From NCBI RefSeq assembly GCF_048898065.1, contig NZ_JBLWFI010000001.1:248001-312000 (forward strand): 64,000 bases of DNA, written 5' to 3'. This DNA comes from Tepidibacillus_B infernus. Its GTDB lineage: Bacteria > Bacillota > Bacilli > Tepidibacillales > Tepidibacillaceae. The position numbers and the translations under genes were made by a program. Shown piece after piece: positions 33,068 through 42,801 of this stretch; within the stretch, counting starts at the first letter, position 1, and each line of letters begins with the position of its first letter. Below the pieces are notes generated by a model. The model was not told the DNA's origin, made no database searches, and saw only the letters and a list, made by a program, of their open reading frames with translations.

Positions 33068-34759
33068 ATGAACTTTACAGCGATAATTATAAGTATACAA
33101 GTGTTTTTTGGGATCATCATAGGCCTCTATTTTTGGAATTTGCTAAGGAACCAACATCAAAATCGAACAGCAGTCGATCGAGAATCAAAGAAAGAATTAG
33201 AAAAGTTGCAGAAACTAAGACAAATTTCCTTAACCGAACCATTGGCAGAGAAAACAAGACCGAGTACGTTTCAAGAAATCATTGGACAACAAGAAGGATT
33301 AAAGGCTTTACGAGCAGCTCTTTGCAGTCCCAATCCTCAACATGTGATCATTTATGGACCACCAGGAATAGGTAAAACTGCAGCCGCTCGATTAGTCTTA
33401 AATGAAGCAAGGCAACTTCCTTATTCACCATTTAATATGGATTCAAAGTTTGTTGAAATCGATGCAACAACTGCTAGATTTGACGAACGTGGGATTGCAG
33501 ATCCATTGATAGGATCTGTTCATGATCCTATTTATCAAGGAGCAGGGGCGATGGGAGCAGCAGGAATTCCTCAACCCAAACCTGGAGCAGCAACAAAAGC
33601 CCATGGTGGCATCTTATTTATTGATGAAATTGGTGAATTACATCCGATTCAAATCAATAAATTATTAAAAGTATTGGAAGACAGAAAAGTGATCCTAGAA
33701 AGTGCTTATTATAATTCGGAAGATCCGAATATACCAAAGCATATCCATGATATCTTTCAAAATGGTCTTCCAGCAGACTTTCGCTTGGTTGGTGCAACCA
33801 CTAGACAACCCCATGAGATACCTCCAGCGATTCGATCAAGATGTGTAGAAATCTTTTTTAAACCATTAACTTCTAATGATATAGCGATCATTATTAAAAA
33901 CGCTTTAGATAAAATTGAACTACAGTATGAACAAGATGTGATTGAAATTGGTAAAAAGTATGCAAATAATGGCCGTGAGGCTGTTAATTTGGTTCAAATT
34001 GCTGCAGGAATTGCGCTATCAGAGCACCGAAAAATGATTTTAGCTAAAGATTTTGAATGGGTTATTCAAAGTAGTCAATTATCGCCAAGACCTGATCACC
34101 AAATTTCTGGGAAAGCAGAAATTGGTGTAGTGAATGGTTTAGCTGTCTATGGGCCAAATATGGGAACCTTATTAGAAATTGAAGTCACTGCTAAAAAAGC
34201 TAGCCTTGGGCAAGGAAAGGTGAAAATCACTGGAGTGGTAGAAGAAGAACAGATAGGCGGTTCCCAAAAAACTATCAGAAGGAAGAGTATGGCTTTAGGC
34301 TCCTTAGAAAATGTGTTAACCGTTCTAAACCTAAAGACAGACATCAATCCTTATGATTACGATATTCATATCAATTTCCCAGGAGGAACTCCAATCGACG
34401 GACCTTCTGCAGGGATTACGATGGCCACGGCGATCTATTCTGCGGTCAAAAAGATTCCGATCGACTCAAAACTGGCGATGACTGGGGAAGTAAGTATTCA
34501 TGGAAAAGTAAAACCGATTGGTGGTGTGATTGCCAAGGTTGAGGCAGCAAGACAAGCAGGAGTAAAAAGAGTATTGATTCCAAAAGAAAATTGGCAGCAC
34601 ATTTTCAAAGAATTTCAAGGTATCGAAGTAATAAAAGTAGAGACGATTGAAGAAGTCTTAGATTGGGCTTTAACAAAAGTCGAAGAAGAGTCTTATGCAA
34701 TGACTGCCGAAGTTTTTTCTGCATCTCCTACCACCTTAAATTTTAAAGCTATGAATTAG
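33068..34759 (+). CDS. lonB: Membrane-anchored Lon-like protease LonB
   Basis: ATP-dependent protease of the LonB type, forespore-associated in B. subtilis. 563 residues, close to the 552 of B. subtilis LonB. N-terminal membrane segment (~4-24, AIIISIQVFFGIIIGLYFW), then a charged linker, AAA+ domain with GPPGIGKT (~96-103) and ILFIDEIGEL, and a C-terminal protease domain. The Ser in DGPSAGITMATA (~residue 444) and Lys in GGVIAKVEAARQ (~487) form the Ser-Lys dyad. Located between clpX and lonA as in B. subtilis. Confidence 0.95.
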   Translation: MNFTAIIISIQVFFGIIIGLYFWNLLRNQHQNRTAVDRESKKELEKLQKLRQISLTEPLAEKTRPSTFQEIIGQQEGLKALRAALCSPNPQHVIIYGPPGIGKTAAARLVLNEARQLPYSPFNMDSKFVEIDATTARFDERGIADPLIGSVHDPIYQGAGAMGAAGIPQPKPGAATKAHGGILFIDEIGELHPIQINKLLKVLEDRKVILESAYYNSEDPNIPKHIHDIFQNGLPADFRLVGATTRQPHEIPPAIRSRCVEIFFKPLTSNDIAIIIKNALDKIELQYEQDVIEIGKKYANNGREAVNLVQIAAGIALSEHRKMILAKDFEWVIQSSQLSPRPDHQISGKAEIGVVNGLAVYGPNMGTLLEIEVTAKKASLGQGKVKITGVVEEEQIGGSQKTIRRKSMALGSLENVLTVLNLKTDINPYDYDIHINFPGGTPIDGPSAGITMATAIYSAVKKIPIDSKLAMTGEVSIHGKVKPIGGVIAKVEAARQAGVKRVLIPKENWQHIFKEFQGIEVIKVETIEEVLDWALTKVEEESYAMTAEVFSASPTTLNFKAMN

Positions 34760-34849
34760 ACAAATAGATAAATATAGGTTAAAATTTCATTTGAATGTAC
34801 ATAGATATTGCTTTTTTGTTCTGTATTTTTGGCATGGAGGTGCTAAAGA

Positions 34850-37177
34850 ATGGGTTCAAGTGATAAAAAAGAAAAAACCCTTCCTCTTTTACCATTAAGA
34901 GGCCTACTTGTTTATCCAAGTATGGTATTGCATTTAGATGTTGGCAGGGAAAAATCGGTTAAGGCATTAGATCAAGCAATGATGAAAGATGATTCCCTTA
35001 TTCTATTAGCGACTCAAGAAAAAGTTCAAATAGAAGAACCTTCCATTCAAGATATTTATAAAATCGGAACCGTTTCAAAGGTTCGACAAATGTTAAAATT
35101 ACCGAATGGTACGATTCGCGTCTTGGTTGAGGGACTTTATCGGGCGAGAATTGTAGAATACGTTAAGGAAGATTCCTATTTTGAAGTAGTTTATCGGGTG
35201 CTAGAAGAGCAGGATGAGGCGGATGCGATTGTCGAAGCATTAATGAGATCTGCCCTAGAGCAATTTGAACAATATGTGAATGTATCGAAAAAAATCTCAC
35301 CAGAAACATTAGCCTCTATCGTTGATATTGATGAGCCTGGGCGTCTCACTGATGTCATTGCTTCTCATCTACCATTAAAGATTAAAGATAAACAAGATAT
35401 TTTAGAGTTGGTGTCTGTAAAAGAACGTTTAGAAAAAATCTTAGAAATTCTAAATAATGAAAGAGAAGTTCTAGAACTAGAGAAGAAAATTAGCCAGCGA
35501 GTTAAAAAACAGATGGAAAAAACGCAAAAGGAATATTATTTGCGTGAACAAATGAAAGCTATTCAGAAGGAACTCGGGGATAAGGAAGGGCGAGCAGGTG
35601 AAGTAGAAGAGCTTCGTAATAAGTTAAATCAGCTTGAAGCTCCAGACTATGTACTTGAGAAAATCACCAAGGAAATTGATCGTCTTGAGAAAATACCTAC
35701 TGCTTCTGCAGAAGGAACAGTGATTCGAACCTATATTGATTGGTTATTTGATATACCCTGGACACAAAGTACTGAAGATGATCTCGATATTAAAAAAGCT
35801 CAGGAAATCCTTGATACAGATCATTATGGTTTAGAAAAGGCCAAGGAACGTGTGCTTGAGTATTTGGCTGTTCAAAAACTTACCAAAAAATTAAAAGGGC
35901 CTATCCTTTGTTTGGTAGGGCCTCCAGGGGTAGGTAAAACCTCACTAGCGAAGTCGATAGCCAAATCTTTAGGAAGAAAATTTGTTCGAATTTCTCTTGG
36001 CGGGGTACGTGATGAATCAGAAATTAGAGGTCATCGAAGAACCTATGTTGGAGCAATGCCAGGTCGAATCATCCAAGGGATGAAAACGGCAGGAACCATC
36101 AATCCGGTCTTTATCTTAGATGAAATTGATAAGATGGCTTCAGACTTTAGAGGTGACCCTGCATCTGCTTTATTAGAAGTGTTAGACCCAGAACAGAATA
36201 ATACCTTTAGTGACCACTATATTGAGATTCCATATGATTTATCAAAGGTTATGTTTATTACAACAGCCAATACAGTACATACTATTCCAAGGCCTTTATT
36301 AGATCGAATGGAAGTCTTAGAAATTTCAGGTTATACAGAATTAGAAAAACTACAAATCGCCAAAAAATACTTGCTTCCAAAACAAATGGAAGAACATGGA
36401 TTATCAAAAGATAAGCTTCAAGTACATGAGGATGCAATTATCGAAGTAATCCGTCGTTACACAAGGGAAGCAGGGGTAAGAAATCTAGAAAGACAGATGG
36501 CGACATTAAGTAGAAAAGCGGCGAAAATCATCGTCATAGGGGAAAAGAAAAAAGTGGTAGTTACCGCCAAAAATGTAAATCAATTTTTAGGCAAATCTAG
36601 ATTTCGTTATGGAATGGCTGAAACAGAGGATCAAATTGGTGCTGTAACAGGATTAGCGTGGACAGCTGTTGGCGGTGATACGTTAACCATAGAAGTATCT
36701 GTTTTTCCTGGCAAAGGAAGACTAACCCTAACAGGGCAATTAGGCGATGTGATGAAAGAATCTGCTCAAGCAGCATTTAGCTATATACGTTCAAAGGCAA
36801 ATGACTTAAAAATTGACCCAGAATTTTTGGAGAAAAATGATATCCATATCCATGTTCCTGAAGGTGCAATACCAAAAGATGGCCCTTCAGCGGGAATTAC
36901 GATGGCTACTGCTTTAGTTTCCGCATTAACAGGTATTCCAGTTTCTAAACACGTAGGAATGACTGGAGAGATTACCTTAAGGGGGAGAGTATTACCTATT
37001 GGTGGCCTTAAGGAAAAATCTTTGGCTGCTCATCGAGCCGGTCTAACAACGATTATCATTCCTAAAGATAATGAAAAAGATCTAGAGGATATTCCTGATA
37101 GTGTGAAGAAGGATCTAACTTTTATCCCTGTAGAACATCTGGATCAAGTGTTGGAAAAGGCGTTGGTGGAACAATGA
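34850..37177 (+). CDS. lonA: ATP-dependent protease La (LonA)
   Basis: Cytosolic protease for damaged and regulatory proteins. 775 residues. N-terminal LON domain (~8-200), helical linker, AAA+ with GPPGVGKTSLAKS (~358) and FILDEIDKM, then the protease domain with Ser in DGPSAGITMATAL (~678) and Lys in GGLKEKSLAAHRAG (~721). ATG 34850 after GGAGGTG. Its stop overlaps the engB start (ATGA), indicating coupling. Confidence 0.97.
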   Translation: MGSSDKKEKTLPLLPLRGLLVYPSMVLHLDVGREKSVKALDQAMMKDDSLILLATQEKVQIEEPSIQDIYKIGTVSKVRQMLKLPNGTIRVLVEGLYRARIVEYVKEDSYFEVVYRVLEEQDEADAIVEALMRSALEQFEQYVNVSKKISPETLASIVDIDEPGRLTDVIASHLPLKIKDKQDILELVSVKERLEKILEILNNEREVLELEKKISQRVKKQMEKTQKEYYLREQMKAIQKELGDKEGRAGEVEELRNKLNQLEAPDYVLEKITKEIDRLEKIPTASAEGTVIRTYIDWLFDIPWTQSTEDDLDIKKAQEILDTDHYGLEKAKERVLEYLAVQKLTKKLKGPILCLVGPPGVGKTSLAKSIAKSLGRKFVRISLGGVRDESEIRGHRRTYVGAMPGRIIQGMKTAGTINPVFILDEIDKMASDFRGDPASALLEVLDPEQNNTFSDHYIEIPYDLSKVMFITTANTVHTIPRPLLDRMEVLEISGYTELEKLQIAKKYLLPKQMEEHGLSKDKLQVHEDAIIEVIRRYTREAGVRNLERQMATLSRKAAKIIVIGEKKKVVVTAKNVNQFLGKSRFRYGMAETEDQIGAVTGLAWTAVGGDTLTIEVSVFPGKGRLTLTGQLGDVMKESAQAAFSYIRSKANDLKIDPEFLEKNDIHIHVPEGAIPKDGPSAGITMATALVSALTGIPVSKHVGMTGEITLRGRVLPIGGLKEKSLAAHRAGLTTIIIPKDNEKDLEDIPDSVKKDLTFIPVEHLDQVLEKALVEQ

Positions 37178-37782
37178 AAGTAACGGAAGCAGAAATTGTC
37201 ATAAGTGCAGTAAAACCTAGCCAGTATCCAAAGGAAGCCCTACCAGAAATTGCTCTGGCAGGGCGTTCCAATGTAGGAAAGTCATCTCTTATTAATAAAA
37301 TGATCCAACGTAAAGGATTGGCAAGAACCAGTTCAAAACCTGGCAAAACTCAAACCTTAAATTTTTATCGTATAAATCAACAATTTTATTTTGTCGATTT
37401 ACCGGGATATGGCTTTGCAAAAGTTTCTAAGCAGCAAAGGGCTGCTTGGGGAAAAATGATCGAAGAATATCTAACCAAACGTGAGGAATTAAAAATTGTT
37501 TTGCTAATAACAGATCTACGTCATCCGCCCACAAAGGATGATCAAATGATGTATGAATGGCTAAAGCACTTTAGAATTCCTGTTCTTGTCATTGGAACCA
37601 AAGCAGATAAAATTCCCAAAGGAAAATGGGAAAAACATCGTAAAATTGCCATAGAAATCTTACAATTGGCTCCTGAAGATAAAATCGTGTTGTTTTCATC
37701 AGAAACAGGATATGGAAAAGATCAATTATGGAATGAAATCATCCCTTATATCACAAATAAAGAGGAAAATGACCTGGAATAA
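37174..37782 (+). CDS. engB: Ribosome-biogenesis GTPase EngB/YsxC
   Basis: Essential GTPase for 50S assembly. 202 residues. G1 GRSNVGKSSLIN (~30-41), G2/G3 region SSKPGKTQTLNFY and DLPGYGFAKV, G4 GTKADKIP (~148), G5 SSETGYG. Starts within the lonA stop (ATGA), the same arrangement as lonA-ysxC in B. subtilis. In B. subtilis hemA follows; here a 6.7-kb accessory block intervenes. Confidence 0.96.
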   Translation: MKVTEAEIVISAVKPSQYPKEALPEIALAGRSNVGKSSLINKMIQRKGLARTSSKPGKTQTLNFYRINQQFYFVDLPGYGFAKVSKQQRAAWGKMIEEYLTKREELKIVLLITDLRHPPTKDDQMMYEWLKHFRIPVLVIGTKADKIPKGKWEKHRKIAIEILQLAPEDKIVLFSSETGYGKDQLWNEIIPYITNKEENDLE

Positions 37783-37806
37783 AATTATACCAGGTCATTT
37801 CTTTTG
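37766..37806. terminator. Bidirectional terminator between engB and the DMT gene
   Basis: AAATGACCTGG, 12-nt loop, CCAGGTCATTT with CTTTT on the plus side and TTTTCC on the minus side; it overlaps both 3' ends. Confidence 0.75.
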
Positions 37807-38717
37807 CTTTTAAATCGAATTTTGTTTGCAAATGCTTCTGGTGGAATCTCTGCTAAGATCATTCCAAGGATAATAAACAATCCACCGATGATAGCAAAAG
37901 AGGTTAATCTTTCATTTTGAATCAAATAAGATGTTAAAGCGGCAAAGACAGGTTCCATAGAAAAGATTATGGCAACACGAGTTGATGTTGTATAGGTTTG
38001 TAGCATCGTTTGAGCGACAAAAGCAAAAGTAGTTGCAAAAACTGCAGTAATAAATAATGCGAATAATACTTCTTTTTGTAGGATAACACCTAAAATGACT
38101 TGATGAGTAAAGTCCTCAAACAAAAATGCAAAGATTAAACTTAAGATAGCAACAACACTAATTTGAATCCAAGCCAAGGGTAAAGTTGGATAATTCGGAG
38201 CGTATTTTCCAGTAAATACGATTTGTAAAGCAAAGAAAATCGCACACATAAAGATCAAGAAATCCCCAAATTGGATACTTGATGTTTCGACCATCGTCAA
38301 AAGATAAAGTCCAACAGCTGCAAGAATACTCCCTAAAATCGTTGGCCATTTTGGAAGAACCTTTAACAACAGAATTGAGAAAATGGGAACCAGAACAACG
38401 TTTAAACCTGTGATAAACCCTGCTTTTGATGCAGAGGTGTACAATAAGCCAACTGTTTGAAATGCGTATCCTCCAAATAAAAAAACTCCCAACAAGGTTC
38501 CTGCGATCCATCCTCTTTTGCCAAGGGATGTGAAACTATTTCGATCAATCATGAGAATGATAGGAAACAAAATTAATGAAGCAAGAGCAAAACGGATACC
38601 ATTAAAACTATGTGGTAATAAAATAGAGATCGCGTTTTGAACCATAACAAAAGTGGTTCCCCAAATGAGAGCCACTATTAGCAGAATAGAATCTGCTAGA
38701 AAACGTTTATTTTTCAC
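37785..38717 (-). CDS. EamA/DMT-superfamily transporter
   Basis: 310 residues with ten predicted membrane helices in two EamA repeats: the first half starts LLIVALIWGTTFVMVQNA, the second SIQFGDFLIFMCAIFFALQ. Conserved features are the WGTTF motif in helix 1 and SMEPVFAALTSYLI in helix 9. Family members export metabolites or amino acids; the substrate cannot be assigned. The C terminus is basic (FKSKRNDL). Convergent with engB, sharing its terminator. Confidence 0.88.
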   Translation of the reverse strand: MKNKRFLADSILLIVALIWGTTFVMVQNAISILLPHSFNGIRFALASLILFPIILMIDRNSFTSLGKRGWIAGTLLGVFLFGGYAFQTVGLLYTSASKAGFITGLNVVLVPIFSILLLKVLPKWPTILGSILAAVGLYLLTMVETSSIQFGDFLIFMCAIFFALQIVFTGKYAPNYPTLPLAWIQISVVAILSLIFAFLFEDFTHQVILGVILQKEVLFALFITAVFATTFAFVAQTMLQTYTTSTRVAIIFSMEPVFAALTSYLIQNERLTSFAIIGGLFIILGMILAEIPPEAFANKIRFKSKRNDLV

Positions 38718-38808
38718 TATCTACCACTCCCACCTCTAAAATGTTAGTTATAGTTTGCTAGGCTTATTTAGTATATCATGTGGGACACCTATCTTTCCAA
38801 TGATAAAC

Positions 38809-39630
38809 TTATTCATGAATCGATAGAATTTTTTTCTCAAGAAGAGATACAGCTTGATACATAACGGTTGCTGCAATGCTAATGACAAATAAACTCATCA
38901 TAACCAATGTTAAATTAAAAACTTGAAAACCATAGATAATCAAATAGCCGAGTCCTGCTTTGGAAACTAAAAATTCCCCTACAATGACCCCTACCCAAGA
39001 CAAACCAACATTCACTTTTAATGTGGAGATGATCGTAGGAAAAGAAGCAGGCAAAATAATTTTGAAAAAGATTTGATACTTTTTCGCTCCAAATGTTTGG
39101 GCTAGTTTTAGATAATTAGGATCCACTTCCTTGAAACTTGTATACACGACGATCGTTGTGATGATAATGGAAATAGCTAAAGCCATCGCAATAATTGAGA
39201 CATATCCAGCTCCAAAGGCAACAATAAAAATAGGACCTAAGGCAACCTTTGGCATCCCATTTAAAATAACTAAATAAGGATCTAACACTTTTGATATAAA
39301 AGGTGATACCCAGATAAGGGTGGCAAGAGCAGTACCAAAGACCGTTCCCAAGATAAATCCCACAAAGGTCTCCAATAAGGTAATATAGATATGATGCTGT
39401 AATTCACCTGCAACCAACATTTGTACAAATAATCCCCAGATTTTACTGGGTTTACTAAATAAAAATTCATCAACCCATTGAAGATTTACGGTTAATTCCC
39501 ACATACCAAGAAAAATGATAACAATGATCAGTTGGGTAATTCGGACATAGATGTGGTTTAACCGCAGTTTGGCTAAGTAGGCACCGTGTTCAATAGATTT
39601 TGCACCTTTTGTAAAAAACTTATTCATCAT
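38809..39630 (-). CDS. NitT/TauT-family ABC transporter permease
   Basis: Membrane component of an ABC importer of the nitrate/sulfonate/taurine/thiamine-precursor type. 273 residues, six helices. The EAA loop region reads KLAQTFGAKKYQIFFKIILPASFPTI (split: AQTFGAKKYQ then IILPASFP), typical of SsuC/TauC proteins. It starts within the end of the ATPase gene (11-nt overlap), so the two are coupled. Substrate unknown. Confidence 0.9.
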   Translation of the reverse strand: MMNKFFTKGAKSIEHGAYLAKLRLNHIYVRITQLIIVIIFLGMWELTVNLQWVDEFLFSKPSKIWGLFVQMLVAGELQHHIYITLLETFVGFILGTVFGTALATLIWVSPFISKVLDPYLVILNGMPKVALGPIFIVAFGAGYVSIIAMALAISIIITTIVVYTSFKEVDPNYLKLAQTFGAKKYQIFFKIILPASFPTIISTLKVNVGLSWVGVIVGEFLVSKAGLGYLIIYGFQVFNLTLVMMSLFVISIAATVMYQAVSLLEKKILSIHE

Positions 39631-40390
39631 TATCCATTTCCCCCCATATCATATGAAAATAAGTTTGAAATTCAGATTTTTCTCTTGTTATAAAAGGAAG
39701 AGGATCACGCAATTCATCGGGGATTGGAATGATTTTTTTCACGTGCCCAGGATTTTTTCCTAAAATGACGACTCGGTCTGACATGGCAATGGCTTCACCA
39801 AGGTCATGGGTAACTAGAATTGTGGTTTTTTGATGCTTACGAATCGTTTCGACTACTAGGTCTTCTAACTTTAATTTAGTTTGGTAGTCTAATGCAGAAA
39901 ACGGTTCGTCTAATAACAATATATCTGGGTTTGTCGCTAATGTCCGAACCAAAGCAACCCGCTGTCTCATTCCGCCTGATAATTGGTTTGGATGTGCTTT
40001 AGCATAAGAAGATAGCCCCATTTCATCTAACAGGTATAGAGCATGTTTTTTCGTTATTTCATTTAATCTTCCTTGTATCTCTAAACCTAGGAGGATATTC
40101 TCTTCAATCGTACGCCATTTTAGTAAATAGTCTTGTTGTAGCATATATCCAATTTTTTGTGAAGGACCAGTTACTTCTTGACCATTAATGATAATTTTCC
40201 CTTCAGATGGTGGAAATAGGCCTGATATCATCGACAAAATTGTACTTTTACCACATCCGCTTGGTCCAACCAGACTAATAAATTCACCTTTTTTTATCGA
40301 TAAATCAATATCCTTGACCGCTAGAATTTCATCTGTTTGTGTATGATAGTTCTTGCTTATGCGTTCCAAAATAATGGAGATTTCACTCAT
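39620..40390 (-). CDS. NitT/TauT-family ABC transporter ATP-binding protein
   Basis: Energises the adjacent permease. 256 residues starting MSEISIILERISK at 40390; the six upstream codons encode the SD (GAAGGAGGG), so the longer start is rejected. Walker A GPSGCGKSTI (~38), Q-loop LQQDYLLKW, signature LSGGMRQRVAL, Walker B ILLLDEPFSALD, H-loop VTHDLGEA. Followed by the permease; the matching type of binding protein lies 3 kb away at 43354. Confidence 0.93.
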   Translation of the reverse strand: MSEISIILERISKNYHTQTDEILAVKDIDLSIKKGEFISLVGPSGCGKSTILSMISGLFPPSEGKIIINGQEVTGPSQKIGYMLQQDYLLKWRTIEENILLGLEIQGRLNEITKKHALYLLDEMGLSSYAKAHPNQLSGGMRQRVALVRTLATNPDILLLDEPFSALDYQTKLKLEDLVVETIRKHQKTTILVTHDLGEAIAMSDRVVILGKNPGHVKKIIPIPDELRDPLPFITREKSEFQTYFHMIWGEMDNDE

Positions 40391-40552
40391 CGTCATCCCT
40401 CCTTCCATATTCTATTCACTAGGCAGAAGTTGGGTTCATCTTTAGATATAAGGAAAAATGAACTTTCCAAGAAGGGTTTTTCAATAGGATTGAGAATTAT
40501 ATAAAAATTTGGAAATAATCTTAAGGTGTAATCAAAAAAGGAGGATGAATCT

Positions 40553-42322
40553 ATGAAAATGAGATGGAGTCTAGATGCTTTATATCCATCATTTGATTCA
40601 GATGCATTTAAACAAGATCTGACAAAATGCACAGAAGGGATTCGCCAGATTAAAAAATGGACAAAAATCAATTTATCAAATCAAGAAGAACCCGTGAAAA
40701 AGCTTGAAAAATACATTACAACTCAAAATGATTTTTTACATTTATATAGCCGTTTACATAGTTTTGCGCAACTAACGCTTAGTGTTGAGGCTAAAAATGA
40801 GAAGGCTTTAAAGACTCTGGAGAAGTTAGAAACGATGAGTACAGAATTGGCAGAACCTACTGTTCAATTTCAGAAATGGTTAGGTTCTCTTAACAATTTA
40901 GATCAGCTGATTTCATCTTCAGAAATTTTAAAAGAACACCGATTTTATCTTTTAGAGCAAGCGAATAAAAATCAATATCTCCTTAGTGAGCAAGAAGAAG
41001 TCATTCTTGCCAAAATGAAAAATACAGGTTCAAAAGCATGGGCGAAATTACAAGAGTTATTAACCTCTACCTTATTAGTAGAGATCACTGTAAATGACGA
41101 GGAAAAACAACTACCGTTACCTGTTGTTCGAAATATGGCCTACGATAGTGATCCTCAAGTTAGAAAGATGGCTTATGAGGCAGAATTAAAATCTTACAAA
41201 AAAATTGAAGAATCTTCTGCTGCTTCTTTAAATGGAATCAAAGGAGAATTTATAACCATTAGTGAAAAAAGAGGGTATCAATCCCCCTTGGAAAAAACCT
41301 TATTAGATTCAAGAATGGATCAAGAAATCTCAGATGCTATGTTAACAGCGATGAGAGAAAGCTTACCTTCTTTTCATAAATTTTTTCGTAAAAAAGCAGA
41401 ATTATTAGGCTATAAAAACGGATTACCCTTTTATGAATTGTTTGCTCCAATGGGTGAAGTAGATATGAAATATACGTATGATGAGGCAAGAGAGTTTATT
41501 GTAAAGAATTTCAGAACTTTTAGCGATAAACTTGCAAATTTTGCTGATCGTGCCTTTGCAGAACATTGGATTGATGCAGAACCAAGAGAAGGGAAAAGAG
41601 GCGGGGCCTTTTGTTCTAATTTACATGTGATTAAGCAAAGTAGGATCTTGTCTAACTTTACAGGAAGCTTTAGTGATGTAACGACTTTGGCACATGAACT
41701 TGGACATGGCTACCATGGATCATGTTTAATGGATCAAACCTTTTTGAATAGCCACTATCCAATGCCAATTGCCGAAACGGCTTCAATTTTTTGTGAAACG
41801 ATTGTAAAAAATGCTGCTCTTCAAGAGGCGGAACCAGAGGAAGCTTTTGCGATATTAGAGAATGAACTATCTGATGCTGGCCAAGTCGTTGTAGATATTT
41901 ATAGTCGCTTTTTATTTGAGAGTGAAGTCTTTAAGCGTAGAAAAGAAGCCTCTCTATCAGTGAATGAACTAAAAGAAATCATGTTAAATGCCCAAAAAGA
42001 AGCTTATGGAGATGGATTAGAACCTGATTTTTTACATCCGTACATGTGGGTTTGTAAGCCTCATTACTATTTCCCAGAGCGCCATTTCTATAATTTCCCT
42101 TATGCTTTTGGGATGCTTTTTGCTAAGGGTCTTTATGCAGAATATTTAAAGAGGGGAGCAGATTTTGTTCCTGAGTATGACAAACTTCTTTCTGTTACAG
42201 GAAAAATGAACGTAGCAGATATCACAAAAACGATGGGGATTGATGTTCGTTCCCCAGAATTTTGGCGAAATTCCCTTAAATTAGTTGAGCAAGATATTGA
42301 GACTTTTATTCATATGAAATAG
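40553..42322 (+). CDS. pepF: Oligoendopeptidase F (M3 metallopeptidase)
   Basis: Cytosolic zinc peptidase degrading short oligopeptides. 589 residues, ATG 40553 after AAAGGAGG. HExxH at residues 381-385 in LAHELGHGYHG, followed by the third ligand region ETASIFCET about 25 residues later. The N-terminal helical lid resembles PepF. Transcribed divergently from the ABC genes. Confidence 0.94.
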   Translation: MKMRWSLDALYPSFDSDAFKQDLTKCTEGIRQIKKWTKINLSNQEEPVKKLEKYITTQNDFLHLYSRLHSFAQLTLSVEAKNEKALKTLEKLETMSTELAEPTVQFQKWLGSLNNLDQLISSSEILKEHRFYLLEQANKNQYLLSEQEEVILAKMKNTGSKAWAKLQELLTSTLLVEITVNDEEKQLPLPVVRNMAYDSDPQVRKMAYEAELKSYKKIEESSAASLNGIKGEFITISEKRGYQSPLEKTLLDSRMDQEISDAMLTAMRESLPSFHKFFRKKAELLGYKNGLPFYELFAPMGEVDMKYTYDEAREFIVKNFRTFSDKLANFADRAFAEHWIDAEPREGKRGGAFCSNLHVIKQSRILSNFTGSFSDVTTLAHELGHGYHGSCLMDQTFLNSHYPMPIAETASIFCETIVKNAALQEAEPEEAFAILENELSDAGQVVVDIYSRFLFESEVFKRRKEASLSVNELKEIMLNAQKEAYGDGLEPDFLHPYMWVCKPHYYFPERHFYNFPYAFGMLFAKGLYAEYLKRGADFVPEYDKLLSVTGKMNVADITKTMGIDVRSPEFWRNSLKLVEQDIETFIHMK

Positions 42323-42326
42323 TCAT

Positions 42327-42358
42327 TTAAAAACGGAGCTACAAATGGCTCCGTTGTC
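42327..42358 (-). terminator. Terminator between pepF and hxlR (T tract on minus strand)
   Basis: AACGGAGC...GCTCCGTT stem. The minus strand continues TTTTTAAATG, the plus strand only GTC, so it serves mainly the hxlR transcript but could act on both. Confidence 0.75.
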
Positions 42359-42672
42359 TATTTGATCCAAGTATCAGCCCATTTTTGAACCTCATCCATA
42401 ACCGATTCTAGAGCTTTTCCTTTTTCGGTCAATTCATATTCAATGCGAACAGGGGTCTCAGGATAAACTTTTCGAACAATGATTCCTGCTTCTTCTAATT
42501 GTTTTAAACGATCCACAAGCATCTTATCACTCATATTGGGAATGACTTCGGATATATCTTTAAATCTTTTTGCTCCATGAAGGAGAACACGAATAATTAA
42601 ACCCGTCCAACGTTTTCCTAAAAGTTCAAAGGCAAATTCGAATTTTGGGCATAAATGTAAATTTTCCATCAT
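42358..42672 (-). CDS. HxlR-family transcriptional regulator
   Basis: 104 residues from the ATG at 42672 (MMENLHLCPKFEF), 6 nt after AAGGAG on the minus strand; longer starts include the SD. Winged helix: LLGKRWTGLIIRVLLHGAKRF, the recognition helix NMSDKMLVDRLKQLEEAG and the wing VYPETPVRIEYELTEKG. The Cys near residue 8 (LCP) is the position used for redox or electrophile sensing in several HxlR proteins. Divergent from a DoxX gene with a shared palindrome in between, suggesting it controls that gene and itself. Confidence 0.9.
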   Translation of the reverse strand: MMENLHLCPKFEFAFELLGKRWTGLIIRVLLHGAKRFKDISEVIPNMSDKMLVDRLKQLEEAGIIVRKVYPETPVRIEYELTEKGKALESVMDEVQKWADTWIK

Positions 42673-42707
42673 CACCATCTCCTTAAAAATAATTTTAACA
42701 TATATAC

Positions 42708-42743
42708 TTGACAAAAGTAAGTAACTGATCTATCATTACTTAC
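42708..42743 (+). promoter_or_regulatory. doxX promoter with overlapping HxlR-type operator
   Basis: TTGACA (42708-42713), 17-bp spacer, TATCAT (42731-42736). A perfect dyad GTAAGTAA (42717-42724), 11-nt centre, TTACTTAC (42736-42743) covers the spacer and -10, the position of a repressor operator between divergent hxlR and doxX. Confidence 0.75.
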
Positions 42744-42801
42744 ATAAAGTTAGCTAATAACTTTTTTAAATGAATTTTACAAATTAAAGGAGATGAGAAA
42801 A